NCBI GenBank assembly: GCA_027459785.1
Contig: DAIDGU010000062.1
Location: 1 to 53,492, forward strand
Length of the DNA: 53,492 bases
Origin: Ktedonobacteria bacterium
GTDB lineage: Bacteria > Chloroflexota > Ktedonobacteria > Ktedonobacterales > JACDGC01
Direction: 5' to 3'
This document shows, piece by piece, positions 1-8,888 of this stretch (positions within the stretch are counted from its first letter, which is position 1; the number at the start of each line of letters is the position of its first letter). The notes beneath the pieces are model-generated. The model was not told the origin of the DNA and searched no databases. It worked only from the letters and a program-made list of their open reading frames with translations. The position numbers and the translations under genes are program-made.

Positions 1-1
1 A

Positions 2-1141
2 AACCACATGCCGGAGGTGATCATCATCGACGAGATCGGCACGGAGTTGGAGGCGCTGGCGGCGCGCACCATCGCTGAGCGGGGGGTGCAGTTGGTGGGG
101 ACGGCGCACGGCAACACGCTGGATAACCTGCTGCTCAATCCTACCCTGTCGGATCTGGTGGGGGGTATCAGTTCGGTGACGTTGGGCGACGAGGAGGCAC
201 GACGGCGTGGCACGCAGAAGACGGTGCTGGAGCGCAAAGCGCCGCCGACGTTTGACGTGGTCGTCGAGCAGCAAGAGCGCCATCGTGTCCTGCTGCATGC
301 CGATGTCGCCGCCGCCGTCGATGCCCTCCTGCGTGGCGACGCCCCGGAAGCGCAGCAGCGCGTGATAGACGGCGAGCGTATGCTGCGCGCCAACATCTCC
401 GCGCCGAGCCAGCGCCCCGAACTGGCGGCGCAGGTCCGTGATGGCGGGCGCACGGGGCCGCGCGGCAACGCGCGTCATATCCGCGAGGTGCGCGCCGGCT
501 TGCCGCCGGTGGTGCCGACGGGTCGGCTGGTGGCGCTGCCCGCGCCCAGCGCGAATGGCCACGCGCCCGCACCCCTGGAAGCCGCCATCAAGCCGCGCCA
601 CGGCGACGGCATCTTGCGCCTGTATGTCTTCGGCGTGAACCACGACCGCCTCGCCGAGGTCGCGCAGGAATACGGGGTGCCGGTGCGGCAAGTGGACGGG
701 CTGCACGAGGCCGACGCCATCATCACGCACCGCAACATCTATCGCCGCCAGGGGGAGCAACTGCGCGTGGCGGAAGCGGCGCACGTTCCCGTCTTCATTA
801 TGCGCAATCCCGGCATCAAGCAACTGCGCGAGGTCTTCGCGCACATGCTGGGCATCGCGCCGCTCGCCGACGAGGCCGATCCCACACCGCCGCGCCCGCT
901 CCGTGCCGCCCCCCGCACCGCGACGCAGATGACCCAGGCGGAGATCGCCCGCGCCTTGCAAGAGGCCGAAGACGCGATCCACCACGTCTTGCACGGCAAG
1001 TCCACTGGCGGCATCGAGCTGACGCCGCAGGATGCGCGCGTGCGCCGCATGCAGCACCTGCTGGCCGAACGCTACAATCTGCACTCGCGTAGCTTCGGCA
1101 AAGAGCCAAAACGCCGGGTGTATATCTATTCGGCATCGTGA
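2..1141 (+). CDS. AAA ATPase with C-terminal R3H domain, SpoIIIAA/Ycf45-like (5' end outside window)
   Basis: The reading frame is open from base 2, and the first Met at 8 lies inside a conserved ATPase segment, so the N-terminus with the Walker A loop is cut off by the window edge. The visible start ([15 protein letters not shown]) is a Walker B strand followed by a sensor-like LVGTAHGN stretch, typical of the SpoIIIAA/Ycf45 branch of AAA ATPases. A low-complexity linker follows. The last ~70 residues form an R3H single-stranded nucleic-acid-binding domain ([19 protein letters not shown] then KRRVYIY). By family it is a nucleic-acid-binding ATPase of unknown exact role. The gene ends just before the REP array of the neighbouring RAYT. 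Confidence 0.85.
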   Translation, partial: NHMPEVIIIDEIGTELEALAARTIAERGVQLVGTAHGNTLDNLLLNPTLSDLVGGISSVTLGDEEARRRGTQKTVLERKAPPTFDVVVEQQERHRVLLHADVAAAVDALLRGDAPEAQQRVIDGERMLRANISAPSQRPELAAQVRDGGRTGPRGNARHIREVRAGLPPVVPTGRLVALPAPSANGHAPAPLEAAIKPRHGDGILRLYVFGVNHDRLAEVAQEYGVPVRQVDGLHEADAIITHRNIYRRQGEQLRVAEAAHVPVFIMRNPGIKQLREVFAHMLGIAPLADEADPTPPRPLRAAPRTATQMTQAEIARALQEAEDAIHHVLHGKSTGGIELTPQDARVRRMQHLLAERYNLHSRSFGKEPKRRVYIYSAS

Positions 1142-1154
1142 GCCGTGGCTGGCC

Positions 1155-1370
1155 GGGGCGACCACAAGGAGGATCAAGGCGACCAGCCGACGGGCCGGGG
1201 CGACCACAAGGGTACGCCCCTACAGACCCAATGGCGAGCGGGAGCGTCACCAGCACCAGGGCGACCACAAGGGTACGCCCTACAGACCCAATGGCGAGCG
1301 GGAGCGTCACCACCCCCAGGGCGACCACAAGGGTACGCCCCTACAAACCCAATGGCCGCCGGAACACCAG
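1155..1370 (-). repeat. Left REP array flanking the RAYT gene
   Basis: Three near-identical units with a period of 60-61 bp start at about 1201, 1262 and 1322; a degenerate unit lies at 1157. Read on the minus strand, each unit has GTAG followed by an imperfect hairpin: GGGCG, a bulged T, ACC, a CTTGT loop, GGT, CGCCC. The spacer between units (ACCCAATGGCGAGCGGGAGC) is also conserved. One copy has lost a C in the stem region. GTAG plus a bulged palindrome is the established layout of REP elements handled by RAYT transposases. Confidence 0.85.
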
Positions 1371-1439
1371 ATGGACCGGGGCAACTGGGGAGGGGGAATG
1401 TCTTGTACTTGCCCTGCCCCTATGGACTAGATAACATGT

Positions 1440-1973
1440 TTAGTTTTTATGGAGAAAAGGATTATCAGGATCTGTGGTCCAATTTATTAGATTGTTATCT
1501 ATATAGTGGCGAACATGAAACAATTCTTGATCATTGCGTAAAACACGTTCATAATAGTTTCGTTGCCATAGCTTTCTTTCAAAAGGAGGCCACCCTTGCT
1601 GTTCCATCTCTTTCATATAGTGGAGGGTCGAAAGAGATTTGAAGGCTCCAATGATCATGCCAAATGACACATGTTTTGTTATACTCTCTTGGACCATTGG
1701 TTGTTTGATGATGAGAATGCCATGCATATGATTAGGCATGACGATGTAGGTGTCAAGATGAACAGTGGGAAAGCGTGTAGATAGGTTAAACCATTCCTGT
1801 TCAACCATCATACCAATGGCATTCAAATGCATCATCCCTTCGCGGATATCGCCAAACAAGCATTGCCTGCCATGAACACATTGCGTTACAAAATAAACAC
1901 CTCCCTGCGAATAATCATGGCCATCCAACCGAATGGATTGACGGTGATGGCGGTCTGGATCAAATATGGGCAT
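1440..1973 (-). CDS. REP-associated tyrosine transposase (RAYT, Y1_Tnp/IS200-like)
   Basis: A 177-residue HUH-superfamily transposase of the TnpA_REP type. The metal-binding HUH motif is seen as MPNHMHGIL near residue 85, and the tyrosine nucleophile is probably in WQRNYYERV near residue 140; the N-terminal GVYFVTQCVH strand is typical. RAYTs bind and nick the GTAG-headed REP hairpins that usually flank them, and they move REPs rather than themselves. Start 1973 is preferred over the in-frame Met at 1988 because AGGAG lies 5-6 bases upstream of it. The gene is clearly more AT-rich than its surroundings, and REP arrays lie on both sides in opposite orientation. It looks intact. Confidence 0.9.
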   Translation of the reverse strand: MPIFDPDRHHRQSIRLDGHDYSQGGVYFVTQCVHGRQCLFGDIREGMMHLNAIGMMVEQEWFNLSTRFPTVHLDTYIVMPNHMHGILIIKQPMVQESITKHVSFGMIIGAFKSLSTLHYMKEMEQQGWPPFERKLWQRNYYERVLRNDQELFHVRHYIDNNLINWTTDPDNPFLHKN

Positions 1974-2046
1974 AACGTTCTCCTGCATCTCTTTTTTTTA
2001 TAAATCTAACAGATTATCATGCAATTTTCAAGTCATTTATTTCTGT

Positions 2047-2215
2047 GCCATGCGGTCTGTAGGGGCGTACCCTTGTGGTCGCCCTGATGCTGGCGACGCT
2101 CTCGCTTGCCATGCGGTCTGTAGGGGCGTACCCTTGTGGTCGCCCTGGACCTCGTTGTGGTCGCCCTGGACCTCGTTGTGGTCGCCCTGGTGCTGGGGCG
2201 GGTCGCCCTGATCCC
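2047..2215 (+). repeat. Right REP array flanking the RAYT gene, inverted relative to the left array
   Basis: Two full units 61 bp apart begin with GTAG at 2059 and 2120 and carry the same bulged hairpin as the left array. Shorter partial units (TTGTGGTCGCCCTGGACCTC) repeat at about 2154, 2175 and 2200. The orientation is plus, so the two arrays point toward each other across the transposase gene. Confidence 0.85.
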
Positions 2216-2321
2216 GTCGATCACGCCACCACCCGATCTATCCCGTGCGGTCGCCCCACCCCTACATATGATTGCTTGCCCACTCTCTGGTGTTGATCGC
2301 CCGCCCTTTGGCTTCCCTTGG

Positions 2322-3293
2322 CTACCGTAGTTCCGGGGCGGGAGGCGCGGCGACGGTCGCGCCGTGGGCGCGCGCGCGGATCAGGAAGGCATTGGCCGCC
2401 TCGTAGTTGGGCAGGTCGGGCAGCACGGAGGTGAGCATGCCTGCCTCGAACTGGCGTTGCAGCGCCACGGCCCAGGCATATGTCTCGTCGAATGACATGC
2501 GTCCTGCGCGGATGGCGAGCAGTTCCGTGTGGTGGTCGCGGGCGGTCACGTCCATCTCGCCGTTGCGCAACGCGCTGATCCCGGAAAGCATCAGGCGGAT
2601 GAGCTGCATGGCATGGCGGGTGCGCGGTTCTTCGCCGCGTTCGCGGGCGCGCACCATCTTGCGGAATTGGCTCATGGCGTAGCCGGTGAAGGTCGTGATG
2701 ATCTGGCGCGACAAAAAGGCGTCGCGCATCGCGCGCAGATCGCGCCCCAGGTCACTGGTCGCTATCACCGCCGGCGAATACAGGGCTTCCAGCACGGCGG
2801 GGTTCGCCGCCAGGCCCAGTCGCACGAACTTTTCCACTTCCCAATACACTTCTTCGATCTGCATCCCGCCCGGCGCGGGGCGCTGGACCTCGATCTGTTC
2901 CTGCGGCTTATACAGCGACCAATGCAGTTCCGCCGGCGGCAGATAGACGCCGCGTACCGCATCCTCTTCGGCGTCAGGATCATCGATGCCATACGCCCGC
3001 GCGCCGACGCGCACACGATAAAACACATAGTCCGTCCAGGTGACATGTTCGGGAGCCAGCATATCCAGTTCGGCGGTCATCAGGGTACGACGGACGACCA
3101 GGCAGCGCCGCGCCAGCGTGAAGGTGGCTCCATCCGAAAAGCGGACGACATAAGATTCATCGGGATCATCGAGCATCTGCACCACTTCGCCCAGGAAACC
3201 CGGAGAACGTGGCGCACCGTTGGTGGTGAGGTGAACGCCGACATGCAAAACCACTTGCGTGCCAGGGAGCAAGCGAGTTACTTCTCGAATCAT
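2322..3293 (-). CDS. RlaP-like nucleotidyltransferase domain protein with N-terminal beta domain
   Basis: A 323-residue protein. Residues 90-230 match the RlaP/Nuc-transf family of the DNA polymerase beta superfamily: GARAYGIDDPDAEEDAVRGV is the G[SA]-G loop plus the acidic pair, and YWEVEKFVRLGLAANPAVLE is the helix that follows in this family. The usual SDxD acidic motif reads AEED here, so one Asp is replaced by Glu. Residues 1-65 (PGTQVVLHVG, then YVVRFSDGATFTLARR) resemble a small KOW/Tudor-like barrel, which is an inference. Family members have been linked to RNA end repair, but no partner gene is adjacent. It faces the PQQ lipoprotein gene across a 303-base divergent intergenic region. 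Confidence 0.75.
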   Translation of the reverse strand: MIREVTRLLPGTQVVLHVGVHLTTNGAPRSPGFLGEVVQMLDDPDESYVVRFSDGATFTLARRCLVVRRTLMTAELDMLAPEHVTWTDYVFYRVRVGARAYGIDDPDAEEDAVRGVYLPPAELHWSLYKPQEQIEVQRPAPGGMQIEEVYWEVEKFVRLGLAANPAVLEALYSPAVIATSDLGRDLRAMRDAFLSRQIITTFTGYAMSQFRKMVRARERGEEPRTRHAMQLIRLMLSGISALRNGEMDVTARDHHTELLAIRAGRMSFDETYAWAVALQRQFEAGMLTSVLPDLPNYEAANAFLIRARAHGATVAAPPAPELR

Positions 3294-3596
3294 AGAGCAT
3301 CCTTTTCGGTTGGTGTGCGCCAGCTACACCGGTAAACTTGGGTTACGTGATTCGCTGGCGAACGGTCGCGTCCTGGCGCAGCGAATCTGATCAATATGTA
3401 CCATAGCGGAAGCAGGTTGCGAACCATATTACGGTTGGCCACGCCTGGTACGCCATCTCAAGACAGTGTATCGACACATCTACGGCTTTACGCGATGGAT
3501 GGAGCGATACGCGCGATCAAGCATTGCTATTGATTGTATACTATAGCAGAGTTTTGGTGCTTGTGACCACCCCCGCTCCTAAGAAAAGGAAAGCTT
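3294..3596. other. Divergent intergenic region
   Basis: No open frame is convincing here. A TATACT hexamer at 3537-3542 could serve as a -10 box for the rightward lipoprotein gene, but no good -35 box is visible at the expected distance. AAGGAAA at about 3585-3592 supplies the ribosome-binding site for the start at 3597. No strong dyad symmetry or repeat was noticed. Confidence 0.4.
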
Positions 3597-4877
3597 ATGC
3601 GAGCTCGTTGTAGGCTGCTGCATTCACGCCGCCATATGCTCATCGGTGTAGTACTGGTTTGGCTGACTGCCTGCGCCAGCCAAACGGTCCATACGCAGAC
3701 GACAGCCTTGCCACCCACGCTGGCCGCCGGCGCATATGCGCTGGCCTTCGCGCCCACTCTAGGGGCTGTCACACCGACTACTACGCTCTATGCCTTTGAT
3801 GCCGCCACCGGCACGCCGCGCTGGCAGGTACAACCCGCCGGCCAGGTGGACGCCGCCCCCGCCGCCAACCGCGCGCTGGTGTATGTCGGCACGAATAGTG
3901 TGACGAATGAGGCAGGTGCCAACGCCCCTGGCATGGTCAGCGCCTACGACGCCGCCACCGGCGCGATCCAGTGGCACAGTACCTTGCCCCATGTGTCCCA
4001 GGTGGTGGCCTTCGCCACGGGCGTGCTAGTCGGCACAGAAAGTGTCGCCGCCACGAGCCAACCACCGAGCCAATCACAGTATAGCATAACTGCGCTGAGC
4101 GCGACGAACGGCGTCCATCTGTGGACCTTCCCGACGCGGCTGACGGAGGTCGGCATCGCGCCGGTGGTGGCGAACGGCATCGTTTACATCGCCACGAATC
4201 CGCGCCCGTCCTCAACAACGCCCTTCCCGCCGACCATCGTGAGCGCCTTGAATAGCACGACCGGTGCGGTGCTGTGGCAACGGCGTGTGCATGCGCTCGT
4301 CACCGGCATGGCGGCGGATGGCGACGGGGTGTGCCTGAGTGGCGCGGTCGCGCCGGTCCAGCCCCATGTCACGCCCACCGGCCTCCTCACGGCGCTGCGC
4401 GGCTACGGCGGCACCCTCCTCTGGCAGACGCCTCTACCCACCCCACCCAGCGCGCCCGTGCTGGATGCCGCGTCAGTTTACAGCGGCACGACGGTGGACG
4501 CGACGACGACGATCACCGCATTCGCCCGTGCGACCGGCAAACCGCGCTGGTCCACCACAACAGGAACCATCGCCACCGGCGCGGATGAGGCCAGCTTTGC
4601 GCTGCTGGGCGCTACGCTCTTCGCCAGCACGGTCGCGCCCGCACCATCCAGCGTGGTCGCGCTACGCACCACAGACGGGAGCTTGCGCTGGCAGCGCCCG
4701 GAAGATGAAGCTCTCACGCCCCCCACGGTGTTTGGGAACGCCGTTTATGTCGGTATGGGAACCGCCTTGCAAACCGCGCAAAGCGGGCGCATCGAGAGCC
4801 TGGATGCCCAAACCGGCCTGGTAGCCTGGCGCTTTCAGACGCCGGGCAGCTTCCAGTTCCCACCGACAGTGGGGTGA
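3597..4877 (+). CDS. PQQ-like beta-propeller lipoprotein
   Basis: A 426-residue predicted lipoprotein. A short basic N-terminus and the hydrophobic segment MLIGVVLVWL end in LTAC, a lipobox whose Cys would be acylated. The rest consists of repeated blades of the PQQ/pyrrolo-quinoline-quinone propeller type, with recurring signatures such as YAFDAATGTPRWQVQP, SAYDAATGAIQWHSTL, TALSATNGVHLWTFPT and SLDAQTGLVAWRFQT. These propellers usually act as extracytoplasmic scaffolds or dehydrogenase domains; no catalytic partner is adjacent. The Met at 3636 is an alternative start, but 3597 has the better Shine-Dalgarno. Confidence 0.8.
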   Translation: MRARCRLLHSRRHMLIGVVLVWLTACASQTVHTQTTALPPTLAAGAYALAFAPTLGAVTPTTTLYAFDAATGTPRWQVQPAGQVDAAPAANRALVYVGTNSVTNEAGANAPGMVSAYDAATGAIQWHSTLPHVSQVVAFATGVLVGTESVAATSQPPSQSQYSITALSATNGVHLWTFPTRLTEVGIAPVVANGIVYIATNPRPSSTTPFPPTIVSALNSTTGAVLWQRRVHALVTGMAADGDGVCLSGAVAPVQPHVTPTGLLTALRGYGGTLLWQTPLPTPPSAPVLDAASVYSGTTVDATTTITAFARATGKPRWSTTTGTIATGADEASFALLGATLFASTVAPAPSSVVALRTTDGSLRWQRPEDEALTPPTVFGNAVYVGMGTALQTAQSGRIESLDAQTGLVAWRFQTPGSFQFPPTVG

Positions 4878-4910
4878 AGGCGGTGTCTCACGCGATCTGC
4901 CCCGCCCGCC

Positions 4911-5633
4911 TTACAGCCCCGCGAAGGTACTGTCATAGGTATTGACGCTGTGGATTTGGTTTAAGGGCCAGTAGACGAAAACGACTTTGCCGATGATATA
5001 TTGCCGGTCGAGCGACTTCACATTGGCCTGGTTCGGGTTGACACCCAGGGCAGTAGGATTGCGCGAGTCGTTGGTACAATTGACGGGGACGGAGCTATCG
5101 CAGAGGGTGCGGTCGTCGTTCAGCACGAAATATTGATTCTTGCCCAGCGTGACGATCAGCGGTGATTGGTTCTCGTTGTGGCCCGCTGCGATGGTCGCAT
5201 ATGGCTCATTCAGCACATGCCCGTTGACGCTGATCGACGCGATCGTCACCGTCACCGTGTCACCAGGGATGCCGATGATCCGCTGGATGCGCTGCTGTTG
5301 CGTATTGAGCGGATTGTTATAGATGATCACGTCGCCGCGCTGGGGCGAGCCGAAGACATACGAGAGCTTGCTGACGATCACCAGTTGATTATCTTGAATG
5401 GCGGGACTCATCATGCCGCCCGTATTCCCACTGTAGCTCTTGATGCCCAATTGGATGACGAAGATGATGATCCCGACGAGCAGCACCACCTCAATGATCT
5501 CGCGCGCCAGGTGGGCGCGCTTCACGCGCTTCTCATACTCTTGCTGTGCTTGCTGCATCATGGTAGGCGCTGAACCCCAATTCTTCTTTAGGCTTGGCAT
5601 GTCGGCTGCCTGGTTTGTCGCTGTCGTTCCCAT
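4911..5633 (-). CDS. Signal peptidase I (S26) with Gln at the catalytic Lys position
   Basis: A 240-residue membrane protein: a cytoplasmic N-terminus, one span (EVVLLVGIIIFVIQL), then the S26 catalytic domain. The box with the catalytic Ser is GMMSPAIQDNQLVIV, box C is RGDVIIYNNP, and the later box YFVLNDDR...NDSRN keeps the DSR. The box that normally reads KRxIGxPGD reads QRIIGIPGD: the codon is CAG, confirmed on the nucleotide sequence. The general-base lysine is therefore missing. It would be expected to cleave signal peptides outside the membrane, but activity is uncertain. An in-frame start at 5666 is possible; I prefer the Met at 5633. The family call is firm. Confidence 0.85.
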   Translation of the reverse strand: MGTTATNQAADMPSLKKNWGSAPTMMQQAQQEYEKRVKRAHLAREIIEVVLLVGIIIFVIQLGIKSYSGNTGGMMSPAIQDNQLVIVSKLSYVFGSPQRGDVIIYNNPLNTQQQRIQRIIGIPGDTVTVTIASISVNGHVLNEPYATIAAGHNENQSPLIVTLGKNQYFVLNDDRTLCDSSVPVNCTNDSRNPTALGVNPNQANVKSLDRQYIIGKVVFVYWPLNQIHSVNTYDSTFAGL

Positions 5634-5747
5634 TATATCATGCCGGGAAAGCGATCTCGACCACATGGATGTGTTATACTTAAACGATCACAGTGTGCAT
5701 GCGTGTACCCAAACGGAGACACCTCTAGCAAGAATCATGGAACCAAA

Positions 5748-6383
5748 ATGACACAGCCCAGTAACAGCCTCGTCCCCGCGCCCCGCCAGACGGAACTGCG
5801 CCACATCGCCCGCATCAACGGCTTCGCGCACAGCGCACCGTTCCAGAATGTGCGTTTCACCAGCGTCGCGGAACTCAACTGGGTGTTCGCGGAATTTGGC
5901 TGGAATGCGGACCAGAGTTATCGCCTGCAAGGCATCAGTGGCGACCTCAGTGGGACCGACCTGCACGGCCTGGACCTGACGGGCGTCGAGTGGATCAACG
6001 TGAAGCTGGTGGGTGCTAAACTGCGTGGCGCGGTCTTGCAGCGTGCCAACCTCTATTTCGCGGATCTCAGCGGGGCCGATCTACGTGAGGCCGACTGCAC
6101 AGGGGCGAACCTGCACCGCGCCCGGCTGAGCAAGGCCGATGCTACTGGTGCGCTTTTCGCGCACGCCGACCTACGCGCCGCCCAGTGCTTCCAGGTGAAC
6201 TTCGCGGAGGCGGATTTCACCGGGGCGAATCTTACCCTGGTGAACTTGCGCCGCGCTAACCTGGAATGGGCTGATTTTACCGAGACGAAGTTTGAGGGGG
6301 CCGACCTGCAAAACGCGATCATCGACGGCGCGACGCTGCTGATGTACCCTGACCTCGCCCTGGCTGCGCTGGATCAGGGCTAA
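5748..6383 (+). CDS. Pentapeptide-repeat protein
   Basis: A 211-residue protein whose residues ~70-200 are almost wholly A(D/N)LxX-type pentapeptides (ANLYFADLSGADLREAD, GANLHRARLSKAD, ADFTGANLTLVNLRRANLE). This predicts a right-handed quadrilateral beta helix. Family members include DNA-mimicking gyrase protectors and many proteins without a known role. The ~50-residue N-terminal part (INGFAHSAPFQNVRFTSVAELNW) is unrelated to the repeats. Start 5748 was chosen over the upstream in-frame Met at 5640, because the extra 36 residues look non-coding and overlap the divergent signal peptidase gene start. Confidence 0.85.
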   Translation: MTQPSNSLVPAPRQTELRHIARINGFAHSAPFQNVRFTSVAELNWVFAEFGWNADQSYRLQGISGDLSGTDLHGLDLTGVEWINVKLVGAKLRGAVLQRANLYFADLSGADLREADCTGANLHRARLSKADATGALFAHADLRAAQCFQVNFAEADFTGANLTLVNLRRANLEWADFTETKFEGADLQNAIIDGATLLMYPDLALAALDQG

Positions 6384-6398
6384 CGGCGGCGGGGCCGC

Positions 6399-7529
6399 TC
6401 AGTCGATGAGTTGCACGGCCTCGCCGAAAGGGATCTCCGCCAGGTCCAGCCCGCCGGGCGTGATGACCCACAACACGTCGTAGTTCGGCGCGGTGGCGGG
6501 GAAGGGGCCGTAGCCGTCGGTCAGGTAGATGACCAAACCCTGGTGAAACGAGTCGAAGGTCTTCGCAAGCTGCGCAAAAAAGGGGCGGAAGTCGGTGCCA
6601 CCCCCACCGACGGGCGGGGGCAAGGGATTATCCGGCGTCAGGTCATACGGGCCGTAGAGCGCCGCGTCGGCGTAATAGAGTTCGCACTGCAAGTGCGGGT
6701 ATGAACGCAGGATGCCGCGCAGTTCGCCCAGCAGCACGGCCATCAGTTCGTCCGTCACGGAGCCGCTGGTGTCGATGCAGACGTGGACGCGCAGGGATTC
6801 GCTGGTGATGCCTTCCAGATACAAGCCCTGGCCGACGAAGCGCCGGTCGAAATCGCCGAAGTCCGTCGGCGTCTGCACGAGGAAGCGCCACAGGTACGCG
6901 CGCCAGTCCAGCCGCGCCTGCTCGATGCGTGCCAGTTCGCGCAGCAGGCCGTGGGGCATGTCGCCCGCCGCGCGGTCGAACTGTGTCGCGTTCGCTTCTG
7001 CCTGGCGCAGCGCGTGCCGCCAATGCTCTTCCAGCGCCGCGCGTTGCTCGGCATCCAGTTCGCCACTCGCCGCGCTCGTCTCCAGCAGATCGGCGATGAC
7101 GAGGTCATATGCCTGGCCGTCACGTTGCAACAGGTAGTAAATCTCCTCGACCGATTGGTCTTGCAACTCGTCGTTGACGATCACGCCCTTGGGCAGCGCG
7201 ATGCCTTTTTGCTGGCGGATGATGCCGTTGACGACGATATCGGCGGCGATGTTCCACACCAGGCGGTCGCGTGGCCCCTTGCGCGGCACGTGCAACAGCG
7301 CGGCGTGCAATACCTCGTGCAGCAGCACGCCATCGCGCTCGGCTGGCGTGAGGCCAGCGAAATAGGCGGCGTTGATGAAGATGTCGCGCCCATCGGTCGC
7401 CGCCGTCTGCACCTGCTCCGTCACCTTATACTCGGCGAAAAGCGTCAGCGTGGCATAAAACGGTGCGCGTAGCCGCACACGCATCAGCGCATCCGCGATC
7501 ATCTGCGCGATCTCAGCGGGAGCGGTCAT
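6399..7529 (-). CDS. VWA-like / putative metallopeptidase protein (DUF2201 type)
   Basis: A 376-residue protein. The N-terminal half carries an HExxH zinc-peptidase motif (LLHEVLHAALLH, about residue 90) followed by RLVWNIAADIVVN, as in the DUF2201 N-terminal putative metallopeptidase domain. The C-terminal ~130 residues form a VWA-like fold with an intact metal-site signature (CIDTSGSVTDEL) and VIYLTDGYG. Such proteins are the usual partners of MoxR ATPases, and a MoxR gene (7713-8744) lies immediately upstream on the same strand, 183 bases away across a dispersed repeat. The pair probably acts as a chaperone or maturation module; the substrate is unknown. Confidence 0.8.
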   Translation of the reverse strand: MTAPAEIAQMIADALMRVRLRAPFYATLTLFAEYKVTEQVQTAATDGRDIFINAAYFAGLTPAERDGVLLHEVLHAALLHVPRKGPRDRLVWNIAADIVVNGIIRQQKGIALPKGVIVNDELQDQSVEEIYYLLQRDGQAYDLVIADLLETSAASGELDAEQRAALEEHWRHALRQAEANATQFDRAAGDMPHGLLRELARIEQARLDWRAYLWRFLVQTPTDFGDFDRRFVGQGLYLEGITSESLRVHVCIDTSGSVTDELMAVLLGELRGILRSYPHLQCELYYADAALYGPYDLTPDNPLPPPVGGGGTDFRPFFAQLAKTFDSFHQGLVIYLTDGYGPFPATAPNYDVLWVITPGGLDLAEIPFGEAVQLID

Positions 7530-7554
7530 GGTAGCTATCCTCTCGGTGCAAGCA

Positions 7555-7705
7555 AACGGAGCGGGCGGGCGATGAACGCCGTGCCAGCGGACGGCGGACG
7601 ATGGGGACGGCGGGCGGAGGGACGGCGGTCGGGGGGACAGCGGGCGGTTGAAACCGCGCCTAAGAGCCTGCCGGCTACGAAGTCCGCCGTCGCGGACTGG
7701 AGGTG
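7555..7705 (+). repeat. Composite palindromic repeat, copy 1 (G-rich lead plus two hairpins)
   Basis: A G-rich lead (GGGGACGGCGGGCGGAGGG and variants) is followed by hairpin 1, GCGGTTGAAACCGC at about 7645-7658, and hairpin 2, AGTCCGC-CGTC-GCGGACT at about 7681-7698. The same architecture recurs near 33812-33950, 35289-35400 (reverse) and 53344-53492. This copy lies between the MoxR and VWA genes. Confidence 0.75.
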
Positions 7706-7712
7706 AACACGA

Positions 7713-8744
7713 TCATTTGGGTGCTTGAATGCGGGTGAAGGTCTTGGCGTAGTCGTCCATGAAGCGCTTGAGCTTGGGATCGTCCTTGGTCTTGGCCAGC
7801 AGCCGCCGTTGCTCCTCTTTGCTCTTGCCCCGGATCGCGTGCATCACGTCGATGCCGTAGAGGTGAATCCATTCTGTGCTGGCTTTATCCAGCAGCCAGC
7901 GAAAGCCGTTGTAGGCTTGCTCGGCATCCGCCGCACGCAGCGCCAGGCCGATGACGACGGCATAGCGCACAGACGGCTCGCTGGGGAACTGCACGCGGTC
8001 GCCTTTGCCCGCCAGGATCTGATCGACATCCGGCAGCCGCTTATACAGCCGCAGATAGGCGGTGAACTCCTGCGCCGCACCCAGGCCGACGACCGGCGCG
8101 ATGTCCAGCCCGGCGGCATGCAGGCGATGTGCCATCATCCACGAACGCGGCGAGGGCCACGCCGGTTGCTGCGGATCGAGCCGGTGCAACATCTCTGGCC
8201 GAAAGGCCAGGAAGGCCAGGATCTGCTCATGCACGCCAGCAGCCAGGGCATAGCGCTTGAAGCTGTCGAAGTCGGGTTCGACGAAGAGATGCACGAAGCG
8301 GTTTGCCAGCGGCGCGGGCATGTCGAAGACGGCGGCGCGATCCTCCTTGCGGTTGCCGGCAGCCCAGATGAACCAACCATCCGGCACAGCGTATGATCCT
8401 ACTTTCCTATCAAGGATCAACTGCTGCGCCATGCCTTGCATCACCGGGGCGGCCAGGTTCAGTTCGTCCAAAAACAAGATGCCCGCGCCATCGCGCGGCA
8501 AAAACTCCGGCGGATACCAGCGCGCGACGCCGTTTTCTGCCACGGGCAAGCCACGCAGATCGGTCGGCGCGAGCTGCGACAAGCGCAGATCGATGATGCC
8601 GATGTCATGCGCCGCCGCCGTCTGCGCCACGATGCTCGACTTGCCGATCCCCGGCGGTCCCCAGATCATCGTGCTAAAAAGAATGCGCTCACGCACCAGA
8701 TTATTGAGATACTCCGCCAACGCCTGCGGCGTCATACAAGCCAA
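7713..8744 (-). CDS. MoxR-like AAA+ ATPase
   Basis: A 343-residue AAA+ ATPase. Walker A is GPPGIGKSS (about residue 30) and Walker B is ILFLDELN (about residue 90). A sensor 1 region (GWFIWAAGNRKEDRAAVFDMP) and LANRFVHLFVEPD follow. MoxR proteins work with VWA-domain partners to remodel or activate other proteins in the cytoplasm; the partner is most likely the DUF2201/VWA gene downstream (6399-7529). No other member of a classical MoxR operon is present. Divergent from the DUF433/DUF5615 pair. Confidence 0.88.
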   Translation of the reverse strand: MACMTPQALAEYLNNLVRERILFSTMIWGPPGIGKSSIVAQTAAAHDIGIIDLRLSQLAPTDLRGLPVAENGVARWYPPEFLPRDGAGILFLDELNLAAPVMQGMAQQLILDRKVGSYAVPDGWFIWAAGNRKEDRAAVFDMPAPLANRFVHLFVEPDFDSFKRYALAAGVHEQILAFLAFRPEMLHRLDPQQPAWPSPRSWMMAHRLHAAGLDIAPVVGLGAAQEFTAYLRLYKRLPDVDQILAGKGDRVQFPSEPSVRYAVVIGLALRAADAEQAYNGFRWLLDKASTEWIHLYGIDVMHAIRGKSKEEQRRLLAKTKDDPKLKRFMDDYAKTFTRIQAPK

Positions 8745-8824
8745 AACCTTTCCAGTCTGCTACAACGACACGTCCTTGTAGTATCGCACATATGCCGGGA
8801 CGAGCGCCAGGATGCCACGCCTCT

Positions 8825-8853
8825 TTCTTGTACCACACGTTGTGTGATATACT
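8825..8853 (+). promoter_or_regulatory. Candidate promoter with operator palindrome for the DUF433/DUF5615 pair
   Basis: TATACT at 8848-8853 is a good -10 box; TTCTTG at 8825-8830 would be a weak -35 box at 17-base spacing. The spacer contains a perfect palindrome, CACAC-GTT-GTGTG (8834-8846), well placed for repressor binding and autoregulation, as is usual for toxin-antitoxin operons. The regulatory role is inferred. Confidence 0.5.
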
Positions 8854-8888
8854 GATGCAGATAACCCTGGTACTTTTCGAGGTGCAAC

